The translations under genes and the position numbers were made by a program. Shown piece after piece: positions 19,683-30,710 of a stretch of DNA of 64,000 nt. Origin of the DNA: Pantoea ananatis LMG 2665 (lineage in GTDB: Bacteria > Pseudomonadota > Gammaproteobacteria > Enterobacterales > Enterobacteriaceae); the NCBI RefSeq assembly GCF_000710035.2, contig NZ_JMJJ01000004.1, positions 682,001 to 746,000 of the forward strand, written 5' to 3'. The stretch's first letter is position 1, and each line of letters begins with the position of its first letter. A model generated the notes under the pieces. That model ran no database searches, was not told the origin of the DNA, and was given only the letters and a program-made list of their open reading frames with translations.

Positions 19683-20807
19683 TTATTCCGCGCTAAAGTA
19701 CCAGTAACCGGCGTTGACCAGCCCGGCAATCTGCGCCAGTACCGCGGGATCGTCCAGCGCATCACCCAAATCCTCAAGCGCGATTTCGTGATTGTGCGCC
19801 AGCACAGCCATGACCGCCGGGTGCGCGCATTCAACGCGTTCGCCGTTGATATAGACGGCATTGCCCAGCGTCAGGACGCGTAAGCCGCCAAGGCGCGACA
19901 GCACATCGCCCTGCTGCAGCGCATCGTAGATTTCATCGGGCTGATAAGGCGGCTCCGGCGGCGCGACGTCGAGCTCATGTCGGGACTGCGAAATAAACTC
20001 ACCCAGCCACTGTTCAAAATGCGCTGGCTGATTCACCACATCCAGCATCACCTTGCGCAAGCCTTCGACCTCCTGCGGCAGGATCAGCGACGGGCAGTCA
20101 CGCGCGGGCACGTCCGGATCGCTGTAACGCAGGCTACCCAGCTCATTCGCCAGCGCGTAATCGGCAAAGCCGCTAATCAGCTCACGCCCGCTGGGCGCGC
20201 GGAAGCCCACAGAGTAGTTCAGAGCATTTTCCAGCGAGTATCCTTCGTGCGGAAATCCGGGTGGAATATACAGAATATCGCCCGGCTCCATCTCTTCATC
20301 AATGATGGCGTCGAAAGGTTCGACCTGAAGCAGGTCAGGATGAGGACAATGCTGTTTCAGCGGTACTTTTTCCCCGACGCGCCAGCGACGACGGCCGGTG
20401 CCCTGAATGATAAACACATCATACTGGTCAAAGTGCGGGCCAACGCCTCCGCCGGGTACGGAAAAGGAGATCATCAGGTCATCTAAGCGCCAGTCCGGCA
20501 GAAAGCGGAAAGGGCGCATCAGCGCGGCGGAAGGCTCATGCCAGTGGTTCACCGCCTGCACCAGCAGTGACCAGTTGTTCTCACCCAGGTGATCATAACT
20601 TTCAAACGGACCGTGGCTGACCTGCCACTTTTCGTTTTGCTGGCTGACCAGACGGCTGTCGACCTCATTTTCCATAGCTAATCCCGCCAGTTCATCAGGC
20701 GAGATGGGATCGATAAAGTTCTTGAAGCCACGCTTCAGCACCACCGGGCGCTTTTGCCAGTAACGCTGAATAAAATCGGGCCAGTTGAGATCGAGCTGAT
20801 AATCCAT
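19683..20807 (-). CDS. roxA: Ribosomal protein uL16 3-hydroxylase (arginine) RoxA
   Basis: A JmjC-type Fe(II)/2-oxoglutarate oxygenase that hydroxylates an arginine of ribosomal protein L16. The cupin core is visible: HFDQYDVFIIQGTGRRRWRVG supplies the HxD iron ligands (leucine replaces phenylalanine in E. coli HLD) and YIPPGFPHEGYSLENALNYSVGFRAP supplies the distal histidine and 2-oxoglutarate contacts (landmark PPGFPHEG). The C-terminal winged-helix dimerisation part follows. It is 374 residues (E. coli YcfD 373). It lies between pepT and phoQ as in E. coli, on the phoQ strand with a 57-nt gap. Confidence 0.94.
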   Translation of the reverse strand: MDYQLDLNWPDFIQRYWQKRPVVLKRGFKNFIDPISPDELAGLAMENEVDSRLVSQQNEKWQVSHGPFESYDHLGENNWSLLVQAVNHWHEPSAALMRPFRFLPDWRLDDLMISFSVPGGGVGPHFDQYDVFIIQGTGRRRWRVGEKVPLKQHCPHPDLLQVEPFDAIIDEEMEPGDILYIPPGFPHEGYSLENALNYSVGFRAPSGRELISGFADYALANELGSLRYSDPDVPARDCPSLILPQEVEGLRKVMLDVVNQPAHFEQWLGEFISQSRHELDVAPPEPPYQPDEIYDALQQGDVLSRLGGLRVLTLGNAVYINGERVECAHPAVMAVLAHNHEIALEDLGDALDDPAVLAQIAGLVNAGYWYFSAE

Positions 20808-20864
20808 AGAGAGATTCCGCTAAGGGCTGTAAATACCCGCAAGTATAACAGCCCGCGGCGTGAA

Positions 20865-22334
20865 CTACTCGCGGCGATGTTCCATTTCCTGCCGCTCAAA
20901 CACCACTTCCATGCGCGCACCGCCTAACGGGCTACTGGAGGCAATCACCTTACCGGCATACTGTTCGAGAATATCGCGAACTACCGCCAGCCCCAGCCCC
21001 TGACCGGGACGTAAGGTATCGGCGCGCTGCCCACGCACAAATATCATATCGCGTTTGCTTTCAGGAATGCCCGGGCCGTCATCATCGATATAAAGATGCA
21101 AGGCATGGTCGGTCTGATGGGCGCTGACTTCAATAAATTCCAGACAGTACTTACAGGCGTTATCCAGGACGTTACCCAGCACTTCCATAAAGTCATTCTG
21201 ATCGCCGAAGAAGGTGGTTTCCGGTGAGATATCCAGCGTGATTTCGACGCCTTTGCGCTGATAAACCTTATTCAGCGCTGAACACAAGCTGTCCAGCAAA
21301 CCGGACACTGAATGCAGATCGCGCTGTAGCGGATTGTGATCGGCCTGCATGCTGGCGCGGTGCAGGTAATATCCCACCTGCTGCGAAATGCGGCTGATCT
21401 GCTCCAGCATAATCGGTTCGGCCTGTTCCACCGTCAGCTCTTTACCGCCGCGCAGAGAGCGCAGGGTAGTTTGCAGCACCGCCAGCGGCGTTTTCAGGCT
21501 ATGGGTCAGGTCAGCAAGCGTGGTGCGGTAGCGGGTATACCGCTGACGTTCGTTGGTCAGCAGCAGATTAAGGTTACGCACCAGCGAGCGTAACTCCTGC
21601 GGCGGATTGTCATCCAGGTTTTCACGCTGTCCGGTTTCCAGCTCGCGCACCTGAAGCGTTAAATGCCCGATTGGACGCAGGCTCCAGTGGGCCGCCAGCC
21701 AGAGCAAGGGAACGATTAAAATCAGGTTGGCCGCCAGCACATAGCTGAACCATGACCAGACCACATCGGAATGCTGAAGCTCCTGCGGAATCGTGTCGAC
21801 CACGACAATGGTCAGCGCGGGCAGATTGGTTGTCGCGTCATAGCGGTTTACCGCTACCGAGTGGGTAAAGGTGTCCTGATCGTCATCGTCATTATCCCAG
21901 GCGTGGAGCTGCTGCTGAGCGGTAAGGTTATCGCCCATCGCAGCCCGGCTGGTGCTGTTGTTGGTATCTATCTCATAGAAGTCCGGCTTCAACAGCCATT
22001 CAGGTTGGATCTTTTCACGAATTTCCGGCACGTCGCGCTGCTGCCAGAGCAGTTTGCCGTGTTCATCATAAATAAATACCAGCGTTGGGAAATTGAGCAT
22101 CGTGCGCTCAGGCTGGGCGATGGTGAGCTTATTATCTTTCCACTGTGCAAGGGTGAAAAATAAATTACTTTCTCCCCGCATCACGCGATAGGTATTTTTA
22201 TCAAAACTTACCACATAGCCAATGACCGCAACCATGCCATAAGAAAGGGAAAGAATTAATACAATAGCGGCGGAAGCCAGTAAGAAGCGCGTCCGCAGCG
22301 AAATAGGGCGATAGCGTTTAAACCAGGACATCAT
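20865..22334 (-). CDS. phoQ: Sensor histidine kinase PhoQ
   Basis: An inner-membrane sensor kinase that responds to low Mg2+, acid pH and cationic peptides, and phosphorylates PhoP. Membrane helices lie near residues 16-40 and 195-215, flanking the periplasmic PAS-like sensor. The sensor carries an acidic cluster DNDDDDQD near residue 150, equivalent to the Salmonella/E. coli EDDDDAE patch that binds divalent cations. Next come HAMP, the phosphoacceptor [14 protein letters not shown]-box [10 protein letters not shown], and G-boxes DDDGPGIP and [11 protein letters not shown]. It has 489 residues (E. coli 486). Its ATG overlaps the phoP stop by one base. A second ATG follows directly. Confidence 0.96.
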   Translation of the reverse strand: MMSWFKRYRPISLRTRFLLASAAIVLILSLSYGMVAVIGYVVSFDKNTYRVMRGESNLFFTLAQWKDNKLTIAQPERTMLNFPTLVFIYDEHGKLLWQQRDVPEIREKIQPEWLLKPDFYEIDTNNSTSRAAMGDNLTAQQQLHAWDNDDDDQDTFTHSVAVNRYDATTNLPALTIVVVDTIPQELQHSDVVWSWFSYVLAANLILIVPLLWLAAHWSLRPIGHLTLQVRELETGQRENLDDNPPQELRSLVRNLNLLLTNERQRYTRYRTTLADLTHSLKTPLAVLQTTLRSLRGGKELTVEQAEPIMLEQISRISQQVGYYLHRASMQADHNPLQRDLHSVSGLLDSLCSALNKVYQRKGVEITLDISPETTFFGDQNDFMEVLGNVLDNACKYCLEFIEVSAHQTDHALHLYIDDDGPGIPESKRDMIFVRGQRADTLRPGQGLGLAVVRDILEQYAGKVIASSSPLGGARMEVVFERQEMEHRRE

Positions 22335-23002
22335 CAGAGATCAAAGCGGTAGCCCTGGCCGCGAACGGTAGCGATGACTTCGTCAGAATGCAGCGCAAGA
22401 ATCTTTTTACGCAGACGTCCCATTAAAACATCGATCGTGTGACTTTCACGTAATTCTGCATCGGGATAAAGCTGCAGCATTAAGGAGTCTTTACTCACCA
22501 CTTTGCCAGCGTTGCGAATAAGGGTTTCCACAATCGTGTATTCAAATGCGGTCAGCTTAACGGGCTGGTCGTGAATCGTGAGTTCGCGACGGGATAAATC
22601 CACCTGAAAGGGGGCCATGGCAATAATCTGCGACGCATGACCGCTGTTGCGGCGCATTAATGCCTGCAGGCGTGCGGCGACTTCCTCAATATGAAAAGGC
22701 TTCGTCACATAATCATCCGCACCGGCTTCCAGGGCTTCGACTTTCGCCTGCCAGCCTTCGCGCGCGGTCAGGACCAAAATAGGCTGACGCACGGCGTCAT
22801 TACGCCAGCGACGAATTAACGACATGCCATCTTCGTCCGGTAATCCCAGATCGACCAACGCAATGTCGGGCAGATGTTCCTGGAGAAAATAATCGGCTTC
22901 TTTGGCATCTTCGGCAGCATCAACCTGATGACCCATTTCTCGCAGTTGTACTGAAAGATGGTGGCGCAGCAGGGCATTATCTTCCACAACCAGAACACGC
23001 AT
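22334..23002 (-). CDS. phoP: Response regulator PhoP
   Basis: An OmpR/PhoB-family regulator controlling Mg2+ transport, lipid A modification and virulence genes. The receiver domain has the acidic pocket [12 protein letters not shown], the phosphorylated aspartate in [12 protein letters not shown], the switch threonine in VLTAREG, and lysine in DYVTKPFH. The winged-helix DNA-binding domain covers about residues 125-222 ([22 protein letters not shown] at the end). It is 222 residues. AAAGGAAAT precedes the ATG. A candidate PhoP box with a -10 element lies upstream, suggesting positive autoregulation as in E. coli and Salmonella. Confidence 0.97.
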   Translation of the reverse strand: MRVLVVEDNALLRHHLSVQLREMGHQVDAAEDAKEADYFLQEHLPDIALVDLGLPDEDGMSLIRRWRNDAVRQPILVLTAREGWQAKVEALEAGADDYVTKPFHIEEVAARLQALMRRNSGHASQIIAMAPFQVDLSRRELTIHDQPVKLTAFEYTIVETLIRNAGKVVSKDSLMLQLYPDAELRESHTIDVLMGRLRKKILALHSDEVIATVRGQGYRFDL

Positions 23003-23041
23003 AGGATTTCCTTTAGCATCAGATCGAAACGAATTTAAACA

Positions 23042-23076
23042 AGTATAAGCGAAATGAACTAAACAGCAGGTTAACG
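23042..23076 (-). promoter_or_regulatory. PhoP box and -10 element of the phoPQ promoter
   Basis: On the minus strand CGTTAA-CCTGC-TGTTTA (23076 down to 23060) fits the PhoP direct-repeat consensus (T/G)GTTTA-N5-(T/G)GTTTA, with one exact half and one 4/6 half. TATACT (23047-23042) follows after 12 nt and there is no good -35. That layout is usual for PhoP-activated promoters where PhoP replaces the -35 contact. It lies about 40-75 nt upstream of phoP. Confidence 0.65.
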
Positions 23077-23099
23077 CAGACCGGCGGCAACCGGTCTGC
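23076..23099 (-). terminator. Hairpin after purB
   Basis: A 9-bp inverted repeat GCAGACCGG (23076-23084) / CCGGTCTGC (23091-23099) with a 6-nt loop lies 11 nt after the purB stop on the minus strand. The U tract is poor, so termination may be weak. It abuts the PhoP box, leaving purB read-through into phoPQ possible. Confidence 0.55.
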
Positions 23100-23109
23100 A
23101 GGCAGGATT

Positions 23110-24522
<1,413 letters not shown>

Positions 24523-25164
24523 TCAGTAAGCCAGTGGCAGGCGGGATAAAAGGGCTTTGGCTTCGCGCAGCAGGCGCTGGCGCGAAAACATCAGCTGCAG
24601 TCGGCCTCCGCCGACCTGCTGCCAGAGTACGGCGGCACGAATACCGGCCAGCAACGTGGCGCGAACTTTACTTTGTAACAGGGCATTCTGCAGGACAGCC
24701 GGGGAACCGGTAACCTGAATGCGCGGCCCGAGCGGGCTGATGACATCCACATAAATACCGGCCATGGCGCTCAGAATCGTGTCCGATTCCAGTTCGTAGT
24801 GCGCCAGTTGGCGATCGAGCTGGCTGATGCGCTGGGCCAGCGTATTCATGGCCTGATTGTTAGCATTCAGTTTGCGCTCCAGCACCATCAGACTCAGCGT
24901 ATAACGGGTCAGCTCTGCGCTGGCGCCTTTACGGTTGCTGCTGTTCAGCACCGCCATCAGGGTTTCAAGCCCAAGGCGCAGGTTGGCTTCATTGTTGCCG
25001 AATACCGCCAGCGTGGAGGTGGGGTTGAGATCCAGCACGCTGCGCAGGGATACCGTCAGCGCTTCAGGCTGACAGTGACCCTGATTGGCTAACTGCTGCA
25101 CCAGATGGGCAGCCTGGCAAATGCCCGCCAGCGCGAGGGTGATTTCCTGATAGTTTTTTGCCAC
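24523..25164 (-). CDS. hflD: High frequency lysogenization protein HflD
   Basis: A helical, membrane-associated protein of 213 residues. In E. coli it binds phage lambda CII and keeps it from DNA, lowering lysogeny; its role in the uninfected cell is unclear. The conserved N-terminus [21 protein letters not shown] and the C-terminal [29 protein letters not shown] (landmark [11 protein letters not shown]) match the family. The start is taken as GTG at 25164 because AGGAG lies five bases upstream. The GTG at 25170 overlaps that ribosome site. It sits between mnmA and purB as in E. coli. Confidence 0.93.
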   Translation of the reverse strand: MAKNYQEITLALAGICQAAHLVQQLANQGHCQPEALTVSLRSVLDLNPTSTLAVFGNNEANLRLGLETLMAVLNSSNRKGASAELTRYTLSLMVLERKLNANNQAMNTLAQRISQLDRQLAHYELESDTILSAMAGIYVDVISPLGPRIQVTGSPAVLQNALLQSKVRATLLAGIRAAVLWQQVGGGRLQLMFSRQRLLREAKALLSRLPLAY

Positions 25165-25198
25165 GGTCACTCCTGTTTACGCGTTATTAGCGCCGGTA

Positions 25199-26311
25199 TT
25201 ATGCGGCAACCCAAGGCAAACGCTCTTCAATGATGCCGCCACCCAGGCAAACATCGCCAAGGTAGAACACCGCAGACTGCCCCGGGGTGACCGCGGCAAC
25301 CGGTTCGTCGAACCGGACTTCAATTTTGTCATCGCCTTGCGGAATGATTTCGCAGGGGATATCGGTCTGGCGATAGCGGGTTTTCACCGTACAGCGCAGC
25401 GGGGCGCGGAGCGGCTGACGATCGACCCAGTGCAGTTGCTGGGCGATGAGGCCGACCGACATCAGACGCGGGTGATCGCCACCCTGCGCCACGATCAAAC
25501 GATTACGCGCCACGTCTTTATCTACCACATACCAGGGATCGTCTTTGCTTTCTTTCATACCGCCGATGCCCAGCCCTTTGCGCTGGCCCAGCGTATGGTA
25601 CATCAGCCCCTGATGCTCACCGACAACCTGGCCATCAACGGTTTCGATTTCACCGGGCTGAGCGGGCAGGTAGCGCGCCAGGAATTCACGGAACTTGCGT
25701 TCACCGATGAAACAAATGCCGGTGGAATCTTTTTTCTTAGCCGTGATTAATTCAAGCTCTTCAGCGATGCGGCGGACTTCGGGTTTTTCCAGCTCGCCGA
25801 CCGGAAACAGGCTCTGGGCAATTTGTTCATGGCTGAGCGTATAAAGGAAGTAGCTCTGGTCTTTGTTTCCATCACGCCCGCGCAGCAGATGGCTGCGGCC
25901 GTCACTGTCCTGACGACGGACATAGTGACCGGTTGCGATAAAGTCTGCGCCCAGATCTTCAGCGGCAAACTCCAGAAACGCTTTGAACTTAATTTCTTTA
26001 TTACACAGGATATCGGGATTCGGTGTGCGACCGGCCTTGTACTCTTCAAGGAAGTGCTCAAAGACGTTATCCCAGTATTCCGCCGCAAAATTCACTTTGT
26101 GCAGTTTAATACCCAGTTTGTCGCACACGGCTTGCGCATCCGCCAGATCGTCAGCGGCGGTACAATACTCCTCGCCATCGTCTTCCTCCCAGTTCTTCAT
26201 GAACAGGCCTTCAACCTGATAGCCCTGCTGTTGCAGTAACCAGGCGGAAACGGAAGAATCGACGCCGCCGGACATCCCGACGATCACTTTTTTCTGGCAG
26301 TTATCAGACAT
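25199..26311 (-). CDS. mnmA: tRNA-specific 2-thiouridylase MnmA
   Basis: This enzyme makes the 2-thio group of 5-substituted 2-thiouridine at the wobble position (U34) of tRNA-Lys, -Glu and -Gln, with sulfur relayed from IscS through the Tus proteins. The PP-loop [13 protein letters not shown] near residue 12 binds ATP. Catalytic cysteines lie in [10 protein letters not shown] (about 102) and [12 protein letters not shown] (about 199). The C-terminal beta-barrel ends in [17 protein letters not shown]. The start at 26311 gives 370 residues (E. coli 368); the frame extends six codons upstream but lacks family sequence there. nudJ ends about 40 nt upstream. Confidence 0.95.
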   Translation of the reverse strand: MSDNCQKKVIVGMSGGVDSSVSAWLLQQQGYQVEGLFMKNWEEDDGEEYCTAADDLADAQAVCDKLGIKLHKVNFAAEYWDNVFEHFLEEYKAGRTPNPDILCNKEIKFKAFLEFAAEDLGADFIATGHYVRRQDSDGRSHLLRGRDGNKDQSYFLYTLSHEQIAQSLFPVGELEKPEVRRIAEELELITAKKKDSTGICFIGERKFREFLARYLPAQPGEIETVDGQVVGEHQGLMYHTLGQRKGLGIGGMKESKDDPWYVVDKDVARNRLIVAQGGDHPRLMSVGLIAQQLHWVDRQPLRAPLRCTVKTRYRQTDIPCEIIPQGDDKIEVRFDEPVAAVTPGQSAVFYLGDVCLGGGIIEERLPWVAA

Positions 26312-26350
26312 CACAAGCTCGCAAAACAATAAAACAGGCGGCGCATTCTA

Positions 26351-26824
26351 TCACGCTGAAGTCGGGTGCGCACCTGCATGAAACGGCCAGTTGAACGGGC
26401 TAATCAGGTCTAACGGGTAGCGAACCCCCTGTTGCCATCGACGTACGCTTTCTGCCACCAGCGGCGAACGCAGGTTAGATGCCGTCAGTATCTGCTCTGG
26501 CGGCAGCCACCAGCAGCGGTCAATGTCGCTGTCCTGCGGAGCGGTAGGCAGTGGCGCATCCAGATCCAGACCAAACAGAAACCGCACAAAAGGCGTATTA
26601 TCGGGGGCTATCCACTGGTTGATTCCAATAAAATACTGCACCGCGGCGTCAATTCCTGTCTCTTCAACCAGTTCACGTTGGGCGGCTTCGAGGAGCGTTT
26701 CGTCGGCTTCAAGATGACCGGCGGGCTGGTTCCAGGTTGCCACACCGTTCACCTGTTCTTCCACAACCAGAAGTTTTCCCTGTGCCTGAACCAGGCAGGC
26801 TACGGTGACATGCGGTTTAAACAT
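26351..26824 (-). CDS. nudJ: Phosphatase NudJ (Nudix hydrolase)
   Basis: A small Nudix hydrolase of 157 residues that in E. coli hydrolyses nucleoside tri- and diphosphates and HMP-pyrophosphate (the thiamine precursor). The Nudix box begins at [12 protein letters not shown] and ends with [10 protein letters not shown], satisfying GX5EX7REUXEEXGU. The family ending [14 protein letters not shown] and [13 protein letters not shown] is retained. The ATG at 26824 follows GGAGGA, so it is preferred over the TTG one codon earlier. It lies upstream of mnmA on the same strand. Confidence 0.92.
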   Translation of the reverse strand: MFKPHVTVACLVQAQGKLLVVEEQVNGVATWNQPAGHLEADETLLEAAQRELVEETGIDAAVQYFIGINQWIAPDNTPFVRFLFGLDLDAPLPTAPQDSDIDRCWWLPPEQILTASNLRSPLVAESVRRWQQGVRYPLDLISPFNWPFHAGAHPTSA

Positions 26825-26872
26825 CAATCCTCCGGAATTGTTAACTTGAAGTTATGGAAATGATAACAGCAT

Positions 26873-27532
26873 TCAGACTAAGGTGCTGATATCCCGCCAT
26901 TCGCCGGGGGCCAGATTTTCCAGCTCAAAGTCACCCATCGCATAGCGCACCAAGCGCAATGTCGGGAAGCCAATATGGGCGGTCATGCGTCTGACCTGGC
27001 GGTTGCGTCCTTCATACAGGGTGATTTTCAGCCACTGCGTGGGTATCGCTTTTCGCTCACGAATGGGCGGCTGACGTGCCCACAACCACGCGGGTTCTGC
27101 TACTTTTTCGATACCGGCTGGCAGAGTAAGGCCGTCTTTCAGATTAACCCCATCCCGTAGGGGCTGCAGATCGCGCTCTTCTGGCGCGCCTTCAACCTGA
27201 ACATAATAAATCTTGCCGGTACGCTTGCCGGGCTGGGTGAGCGCGGCCTGCAAGGCTCCATCGTTGGTCAGCACCATCAGTCCTTCACTGTCGCGGTCAA
27301 GACGACCCGCGGCATAAACCTCGCTCACATCAATAAAATCTTTAAGCGTCCGGCGGCCGGCTTCGTCCGTAAACTGCGGTAACACATCAAAGGGTTTATT
27401 GAACAGGAGCACGCGCCTGACGGCAGGCGGCGCTACCGCTTTACGTTGTACGGGGCGAGTTTGTCGGCTGAATCGTTTATTTGGTTGAGAAGTCTGATTA
27501 GTTTTTCGCATAAGCTTTGCAGTCTGAAACAT
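26873..27532 (-). CDS. rluE: 23S rRNA pseudouridine(2457) synthase RluE
   Basis: A RsuA-family pseudouridine synthase that in E. coli isomerises U2457 of 23S rRNA. The catalytic aspartate lies in [33 protein letters not shown] and [25 protein letters not shown] (landmark RNRQVRRM) are family signatures. The basic N-terminal tail of about 35 residues replaces the S4 domain of other members. It has 219 residues (E. coli 217). An in-frame ATG at 27511 is an alternative start; neither has a strong ribosome site. It is divergent from icd over a 110-nt gap. Confidence 0.92.
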   Translation of the reverse strand: MFQTAKLMRKTNQTSQPNKRFSRQTRPVQRKAVAPPAVRRVLLFNKPFDVLPQFTDEAGRRTLKDFIDVSEVYAAGRLDRDSEGLMVLTNDGALQAALTQPGKRTGKIYYVQVEGAPEERDLQPLRDGVNLKDGLTLPAGIEKVAEPAWLWARQPPIRERKAIPTQWLKITLYEGRNRQVRRMTAHIGFPTLRLVRYAMGDFELENLAPGEWRDISTLV

Positions 27533-27570
27533 TCAGCGCATTATAACGCGAAATTGCGGTGATTGGCGTG

Positions 27571-27597
27571 GCGTCAATATTCAAGTAGTATTGACGC
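27571..27597. promoter_or_regulatory. Inverted repeat in the rluE-icd divergent region
   Basis: GCGTCAATA and TATTGACGC form perfect 9-bp arms with a 9-nt spacer, 46 nt before the icd ATG. It includes a TTGACG that could be a -35 box. It does not match the Cra or ArcA consensus known for E. coli icd, so its binder is unknown. Confidence 0.5.
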
Positions 27598-27642
27598 GCA
27601 TCTTACAAATCATTAACAAAAAATCGCTCGAAGGAGAGGTTA

Positions 27643-28893
27643 ATGGAAAGCAAAGTAGTTGTTCCGGCGGAAGGTCAGAAAATCACCCTGAATCAAGGCA
27701 AACTGGTTGTGCCAAACAACCCGGTTATCCCTTATATCGAAGGGGATGGTATCGGTGTTGATGTTTCACCAGTGATGCTGAAAGTGGTTGATGCCGCTGT
27801 GAAAAAAGCCTACAACGGCGAGCGTAAAATCTCCTGGATGGAGATTTATACCGGCGAAAAATCGGTTGAACTCTACGGTCAGGATGTCTGGCTGCCGCAA
27901 GAAACCCTCGATTTAATCAAAGAATACCGCGTAGCGATTAAAGGTCCACTGACCACGCCAGTCGGCGGCGGCATCCGTTCTCTGAACGTTGCGCTGCGTC
28001 AGGAACTTGATCTGTACGTTTGTCTGCGTCCGGTTCGTTACTACACCGGCACACCAAGCCCGGTTAAACGTCCTGAAGATACCGATATGGTGATCTTCCG
28101 TGAAAACTCAGAAGATATCTATGCCGGTATCGAGTGGAAAGCGGGCACGGCAGAAGCCGACAAAGTGATCAAATTCCTGCGCGAAGAAATGGGCGTGAAG
28201 AAAATTCGCTTCCCACAGAACTGCGGCATCGGCGTTAAGCCTTGTTCGGAAGAGGGGACCAAGCGCCTGGTGCGTGCGGCAGTGGAATACACCATCACTA
28301 ACGATCGTGATTCACTGACTCTGGTTCACAAAGGCAACATCATGAAGTTCACCGAAGGCTCATTCAAAGACTGGGGTTACCAGTTAGTGAAAGAAGAGTT
28401 CGGCGGCGAGCTGATCGATGGTGGTCCATGGATGAAGTTTAAAAATCCAAACACCGGCAAAGAGATCGTTGTGAAAGACGTGATCGCGGATGCCTTCCTG
28501 CAGCAAATCCTGCTGCGTCCGGCTGAATACGACGTTATTGCCTGTATGAACCTGAACGGCGACTACATCTCCGACGCCCTTGCGGCGCAGGTTGGCGGAA
28601 TTGGTATCGCACCAGGCGCAAACATCGGTGACGAATGTGCCCTGTTCGAAGCAACCCACGGTACAGCACCGAAGTATGCGGGTCAGGATAAAGTGAACCC
28701 AGGTTCCGTCATCCTGTCAGCTGAAATGATGCTGCGTCATATGGAATGGTTCGAAGCCGCAGACCTGATTGTTAAAGGCATGGAAGGCGCAATCGCTGCC
28801 AAGACCGTGACCTATGACTTCGAACGTCTGATGGATGGCGCTAAACTGCTGAAATGCTCAGAGTTTGGTGACGCGATTATCGCGAATATGTAA
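27643..28893 (+). CDS. icd: NADP-dependent isocitrate dehydrogenase
   Basis: The TCA-cycle enzyme oxidising isocitrate to 2-oxoglutarate with NADP+, a cytosolic homodimer of 416 residues as in E. coli. The substrate-site serine that AceK phosphorylates lies in [13 protein letters not shown] (about residue 113). The tyrosine and lysine region [12 protein letters not shown] and the metal-binding [17 protein letters not shown] (landmark NGDYISD) are conserved, as is the NADP-specific [26 protein letters not shown] is a strong ribosome site. In E. coli the 3' end of icd is a prophage integration site; here an accessory block also starts right after it, but no integrase or repeated icd end is visible. 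Confidence 0.97.
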   Translation: MESKVVVPAEGQKITLNQGKLVVPNNPVIPYIEGDGIGVDVSPVMLKVVDAAVKKAYNGERKISWMEIYTGEKSVELYGQDVWLPQETLDLIKEYRVAIKGPLTTPVGGGIRSLNVALRQELDLYVCLRPVRYYTGTPSPVKRPEDTDMVIFRENSEDIYAGIEWKAGTAEADKVIKFLREEMGVKKIRFPQNCGIGVKPCSEEGTKRLVRAAVEYTITNDRDSLTLVHKGNIMKFTEGSFKDWGYQLVKEEFGGELIDGGPWMKFKNPNTGKEIVVKDVIADAFLQQILLRPAEYDVIACMNLNGDYISDALAAQVGGIGIAPGANIGDECALFEATHGTAPKYAGQDKVNPGSVILSAEMMLRHMEWFEAADLIVKGMEGAIAAKTVTYDFERLMDGAKLLKCSEFGDAIIANM

Positions 28894-28912
28894 CACCAGC
28901 CTTGCCTGATCC

Positions 28913-28950
28913 AGCCAGCATAGATCTCAATTTATGCTGGCTTTTCTTTT
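28913..28950 (+). terminator. Rho-independent terminator after icd
   Basis: A 10-bp stem AGCCAGCATA (28913-28922) / TATGCTGGCT (28933-28942) with a 10-nt loop, followed by a T-rich tract to 28950. It lies 20 nt after the icd stop. Confidence 0.88.
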
Positions 28951-29591
28951 CTCCAATCCTTTCCCCGAATCCTCCCCAAAACTGATTGTAAAACATGCTG
29001 CTCAGGCGGCTACAATCGTCCAGTCTTTTCCACGATCATCTTGGTATTTTGACGTCTAGGGAGGTGAAGCGTGATCGATTTATTTCTATGTATTAAATCC
29101 ATTAGCCTTGTAAGACTTTTCGAAAAGTGAACGTTGCCCACGAAATGCGGAGCTTTCTGAATTGGCCAAAAAAGGTCGGTATGATTTCTGACGTTTTCAA
29201 CATATTCTTTGTATATCATCCGAAGTTTGCTGCATCAGTAACGTGGCGGTGAGCAAAAAGTGAACAAAGGACTCAGGCAAACCCTGTATTCTGGCGAAGC
29301 AGGCCGGAGGATGATATTGGTTTGACATTGACGGTTTTGTTTTTAACGAAGAAAAATGATTAAAAATGAACAAGACTGAACCCGAACAGTGCGTCATGGT
29401 CTCACCATCATAGTGTGTATCTAAACAGAGTAAACGACTTCTTCGTCCCGGATAATTTATAATATATACTGTGGCCTGAGTGATGGCGTAATGTTAATGT
29501 GCATAAGATGCGTCTGGCAGATTAATTGCATCGGCAATGCTATTTATGGTTAGACCCTTAGGATGTTAAGGCTTGAGTCGGGACAATTTAA
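28951..29591. other. AT-rich intergenic region icd-glycosyltransferase
   Basis: About 640 nt with no supported gene; the short open frames on the minus strand have no ribosome site or recognisable product. A TATAAT at 29458-29463, with an overlapping TATACT at 29464-29469, may be the -10 of the glycosyltransferase promoter, though no good -35 is seen. TTGACA occurs at 29322. No ops/RfaH element, integrase gene, or repeat of the icd 3' end was found. The change in base composition here marks the start of the accessory block. Confidence 0.45.
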
Positions 29592-30671
29592 ATGAGTAAA
29601 ATCACAAAACAATTCGCTGCAAAATTATTTCTTTCCATGTGGAAAGTAACCGGCTATCGCGTAAGAAAAATTGCCCGTTTTTCTGAAAATGATAATCTTA
29701 AAAGCATTGCTATTATTTCAAATACGGCCTTGGGTGATTTTTTATTTAACACGCCTTCTATTCGTGCAATAAAAGAACGCTGGCCAAATGCCAAAATTAC
29801 GCTGGTCATCTTAAAGAGAAATCATCCCCTGGTAGAAGGGAGTAATATTTTTGATGAGGTTTTATATTGGGGAGGAAAAGTTTCAGGTATGCTCTCTTTG
29901 ATAAAATCATTAAGAAAAAATCAGGTTGAGGCAACGTTCATCCTTCATTCGCGAACGCCTTATGATATCCTTACCGCTTCGTTAGCAGGTTCTCGTTATA
30001 TTTTTAAAGATGTTTATTATACTGATTATCAGGGCAGAAAAGACTTTATTCTGAAAACATGCTTGTCTTCGTTTTACGATAACAGAAAAAAAGGGAATAT
30101 CCACTTTATTCGCCAAAAAACTGAAATGCTTGAATCAGTAGGCATTATGGTAAAGTCTGAATCAATGTTTATTCCCGCACCCTATAAACCTCAGCGCTAT
30201 GATAAGACAGTTATTGGCATACATGCTGGGGCATCCAGTACAGAAAGATGCTGGCCTGAATCTGCTTTCTCACTGTTAATCAGTAAATTAATTAATGAGT
30301 ATAGCGATTTGGTTATTGAACTCATCGGTGCTCCTGGAGAAAAAGCCCTAAATCAACGCATCATTGAGGGAATGGAATCGCAAAGTGACAGGGTGATCAA
30401 CGTTGCAGGAAGTACAAATTTGATACAACTGGCTGAGAAAATAAGTGGTTTCACGACGTTAATTGTTGGAGATACAGGCCCTTTACATCTTGCTATCGCG
30501 GTAAAGACACCGACAGTTGCCTTGTTTCCTAACCAGAGCACGATAGACGGTGGCGCGCCCCTTCAAGACAAAGGTATCCATCAGGTTTTACATCCAGATG
30601 ATGAAAAAAATGGATTGCGTGGAATCAACTGGACTCATGTATATGATGCGGTAGCGCGAAATCTGTCTTGA
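29592..30671 (+). CDS. Glycosyltransferase family 9 (heptosyltransferase-like)
   Basis: A 359-residue GT-B protein of family 9, the ADP-heptose:LPS heptosyltransferase family. The N-terminal nucleotide-fold segment IAIISNTALGDFLFNTPSIRAIKERWP and the C-terminal VIGIHAGASSTERCWPESAF and LIVGDTGPLHLAIAVKTPTVALF are the standard landmarks (the DTGPLHLA loop contacts the donor). It probably adds heptose or another sugar to LPS core or a surface glycan at the inner face of the inner membrane. It is a lone gene, away from a waa cluster, and is markedly AT-rich relative to icd, which suggests transfer. Sugar donor and acceptor cannot be read from sequence. A terminator follows. Confidence 0.85.
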   Translation: MSKITKQFAAKLFLSMWKVTGYRVRKIARFSENDNLKSIAIISNTALGDFLFNTPSIRAIKERWPNAKITLVILKRNHPLVEGSNIFDEVLYWGGKVSGMLSLIKSLRKNQVEATFILHSRTPYDILTASLAGSRYIFKDVYYTDYQGRKDFILKTCLSSFYDNRKKGNIHFIRQKTEMLESVGIMVKSESMFIPAPYKPQRYDKTVIGIHAGASSTERCWPESAFSLLISKLINEYSDLVIELIGAPGEKALNQRIIEGMESQSDRVINVAGSTNLIQLAEKISGFTTLIVGDTGPLHLAIAVKTPTVALFPNQSTIDGGAPLQDKGIHQVLHPDDEKNGLRGINWTHVYDAVARNLS

Positions 30672-30680
30672 AAATATCTC

Positions 30681-30710
30681 AGGAGGAAGGGGTAAGCCGT
30701 CCTCCTTTTA
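30681..30710 (+). terminator. Rho-independent terminator after the GT9 gene
   Basis: AGGAGGA (30681-30687) pairs with TCCTCCT (30700-30706) around a 12-nt loop and is followed by TTTTA. It lies 9 nt after the stop codon. Confidence 0.7.

Noticed and set aside
29010-29397. Minus-strand frames between icd and the GT9 gene
   Set aside because: Short, without ribosome sites or recognisable sequence; likely chance frames in AT-rich DNA.
28861-29600. Prophage attachment duplication of the icd 3' end
   Set aside because: Searched the following 640 nt for a second copy of the icd end and for an integrase; neither is visible.
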